In this document: one piece after another, positions 29,297 to 29,688 of the stretch
Numbering within the stretch: position 1 is the stretch's first letter
Layout of the letters: each line of letters opens with the position of its first letter
Assembly (NCBI GenBank): GCA_049322295.1
Contig: JBMORO010000064.1
Coordinates: 1 to 29,688 of the forward strand
Reading direction: 5' to 3'
Length of the DNA stretch: 29,688 nt
Source: JBMORO01 sp049322295
Lineage (GTDB): Bacteria > Patescibacteriota > Minisyncoccia > RBG-13-40-8-A
The notes under the pieces: model-generated
Told to the model about the DNA's origin: nothing
What the model saw: the letters and a program-made list of their open reading frames with translations, nothing else
Databases searched by the model: none
Translations under genes and position numbers: made by a program

Positions 29297-29449
29297 CCCT
29301 TTCACCTATTTTACCGGTATTTTAGCAAGCGAAGCGCGAGTGGCGAATAGCCACAACCCAATATGGGCGAAGCGCTTCGCCCATAAAGTATTCCACTATT
29401 CGTGGAACGCACTTCGCAAAATATATCTCTGGTAAAATAGGTGAAGGGT
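29296..29449. repeat. 154-nt nested palindromic element
   Basis: Outer arms ACCCTTTCACCTATTTTACC (29296-29315) and 29431-29449 are complementary with one bulge. Inside are weaker arms (about 29316-29350 and 29396-29427, sharing GCGAAG...GAATAG) and a perfect 22-nt core palindrome at 29363-29384 (ATGGGCGAAGC and its complement). It lies between the cupin gene's terminator and the DUF5320 promoter, with the -35 box touching its foot. Confidence 0.78.
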
Positions 29450-29462
29450 CAATCCTTAAATC

Positions 29463-29500
29463 AAAAAATCGCCCCTCGACTATGCTCGGGGCGATTTTTT
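29463..29500 (-). terminator. Intrinsic terminator of the cupin gene
   Basis: AAAAAATCGCCCC pairs perfectly with GGGGCGATTTTTT across 12 nt. It lies 9 nt after the cupin stop on the minus strand. Confidence 0.85.
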
Positions 29501-29508
29501 GGTTTTGA

Positions 29509-29688
29509 TTATTCGGTAGTAGTGCCGTCGAATTCTGGCGAATCTTCTTCAGCTTCTTCTCTGGTAGCCCGAACAATACCGTCTTTATGATGAGCTGGAG
29601 AATAAATAGTGTAGAGCTTCAATTCTTCAGTATCAGAAATATTTATTACATTATGCTGGGCTCCAGCTGGAACAACTATTGCCACCCC
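29509..29688 (-). CDS. Cupin-domain protein, C-terminal part
   Basis: The minus strand from the right edge reads GVAIVVPAGAQHNVINISDT, then EELKLYTIYSPAHHKDG and a tail ending EFDGTTTE before a TAA stop. VPAGAQHNV is the second cupin box, with its metal-binding histidine, and the YTIYSPAHHKDG ending is typical of small stand-alone cupins related to mannose-6-phosphate isomerase domains. The first cupin motif is outside the window. The function of these single-domain cupins is not known. It has its own terminator and is separated from DUF5320 by the 154-nt palindrome. Confidence 0.85.
   Translation of the reverse strand, partial: GVAIVVPAGAQHNVINISDTEELKLYTIYSPAHHKDGIVRATREEAEEDSPEFDGTTTE

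Noticed and set aside
29322..29576. 84-codon minus-strand open frame
   Set aside because: It runs across the cupin stop, a strong terminator and the 154-nt palindrome; the cupin frame explains the right part.
1..29688. tRNA or rRNA genes
   Set aside because: I scanned the intergenic regions for GTTCGANTC-type T-arms and cloverleaf ends and saw none; a covariance-model search was not possible.
1..29688. Alternative genetic code with TGA as glycine, as in Gracilibacteria and Absconditabacteria
   Set aside because: TGA ends the transketolase, prmC-like and GIY-YIG genes at the expected places, and no gene needs TGA read-through.

Overview
The window looks like a scaffold from a Candidate Phyla Radiation (Patescibacteria, probably Parcubacteria-like) genome. 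The evidence is an AT-rich sequence, small genes packed almost entirely on the minus strand, a sortase with an LPxTG protein, large secreted repeat proteins, cysteine-rich subtilase and matrixin-like proteases, and no mobile element larger than one gene. TGA is used as a stop (transketolase, the prmC-like gene, the GIY-YIG gene), so the genetic code is standard. The phylum is inferred from gene content; no rRNA or ribosomal protein gene is present to confirm it. The scaffold contains a 100-N gap.

Layout, left to right. 1-6630: the 5' end of apt, a PAP2 phosphatase, a copper operon (csoR, an HMA-TauE/DsbD-cupredoxin fusion, copA) with a clear promoter and operator, a prmC-like methyltransferase and a Ddl-like ATP-grasp ligase. 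6727-13088: a cell-surface locus with a sortase, an LPTTG protein, a small secreted protein, a roughly 920-residue repeat and DUF11 protein, and two shorter secreted repeat proteins. 13089-14300: an island of palindromes, a long hairpin, and a plus-strand GIY-YIG nuclease gene between perfect 17-bp inverted repeats. 14301-16781: an unknown two-repeat protein, a REP-associated tyrosine transposase (RAYT) and a CapA-like phosphoesterase. 16872-24015: a matrixin-like protease, a subtilase, a membrane-anchored unknown protein and a beta-helix plus C39-like protein. 24031-29688: transketolase, an ECF sigma / anti-sigma / coiled-coil operon broken by the gap, DUF134 and DUF5320 genes, and the 3' end of a cupin gene.

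The most striking property is the density of short palindromes, many inserted in frame inside genes. I see at least three families. Family A is a 17-nt AGGAC-N7-GTCCT unit with five copies, three of them in or touching the RAYT gene neighbourhood. Family B is a 21-nt TTASGAGGTTNAACCTCSTAA unit. Family C has a CCC..CACC / GGTG..GGG core; its arms occur as solo palindromes, terminator-like hairpins, arms around other palindromes, and the inverted repeats around the GIY-YIG gene. Arms vary between copies while staying complementary, which points to selection on the hairpin itself. The best candidate for an undescribed system is therefore two single-gene mobilisers (RAYT and GIY-YIG), each associated with its own small non-autonomous palindromes that tolerate insertion into coding sequence.

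Two other points matter to a reader. The sequences on both sides of the N gap share an exact 127-nt overlap, so the gap is probably an assembly artefact and the two half-genes are one. A diverged 96-nt copy of the transketolase 3' end lies about 4 kb downstream of the intact one, bracketing two genes as if they had been inserted there.
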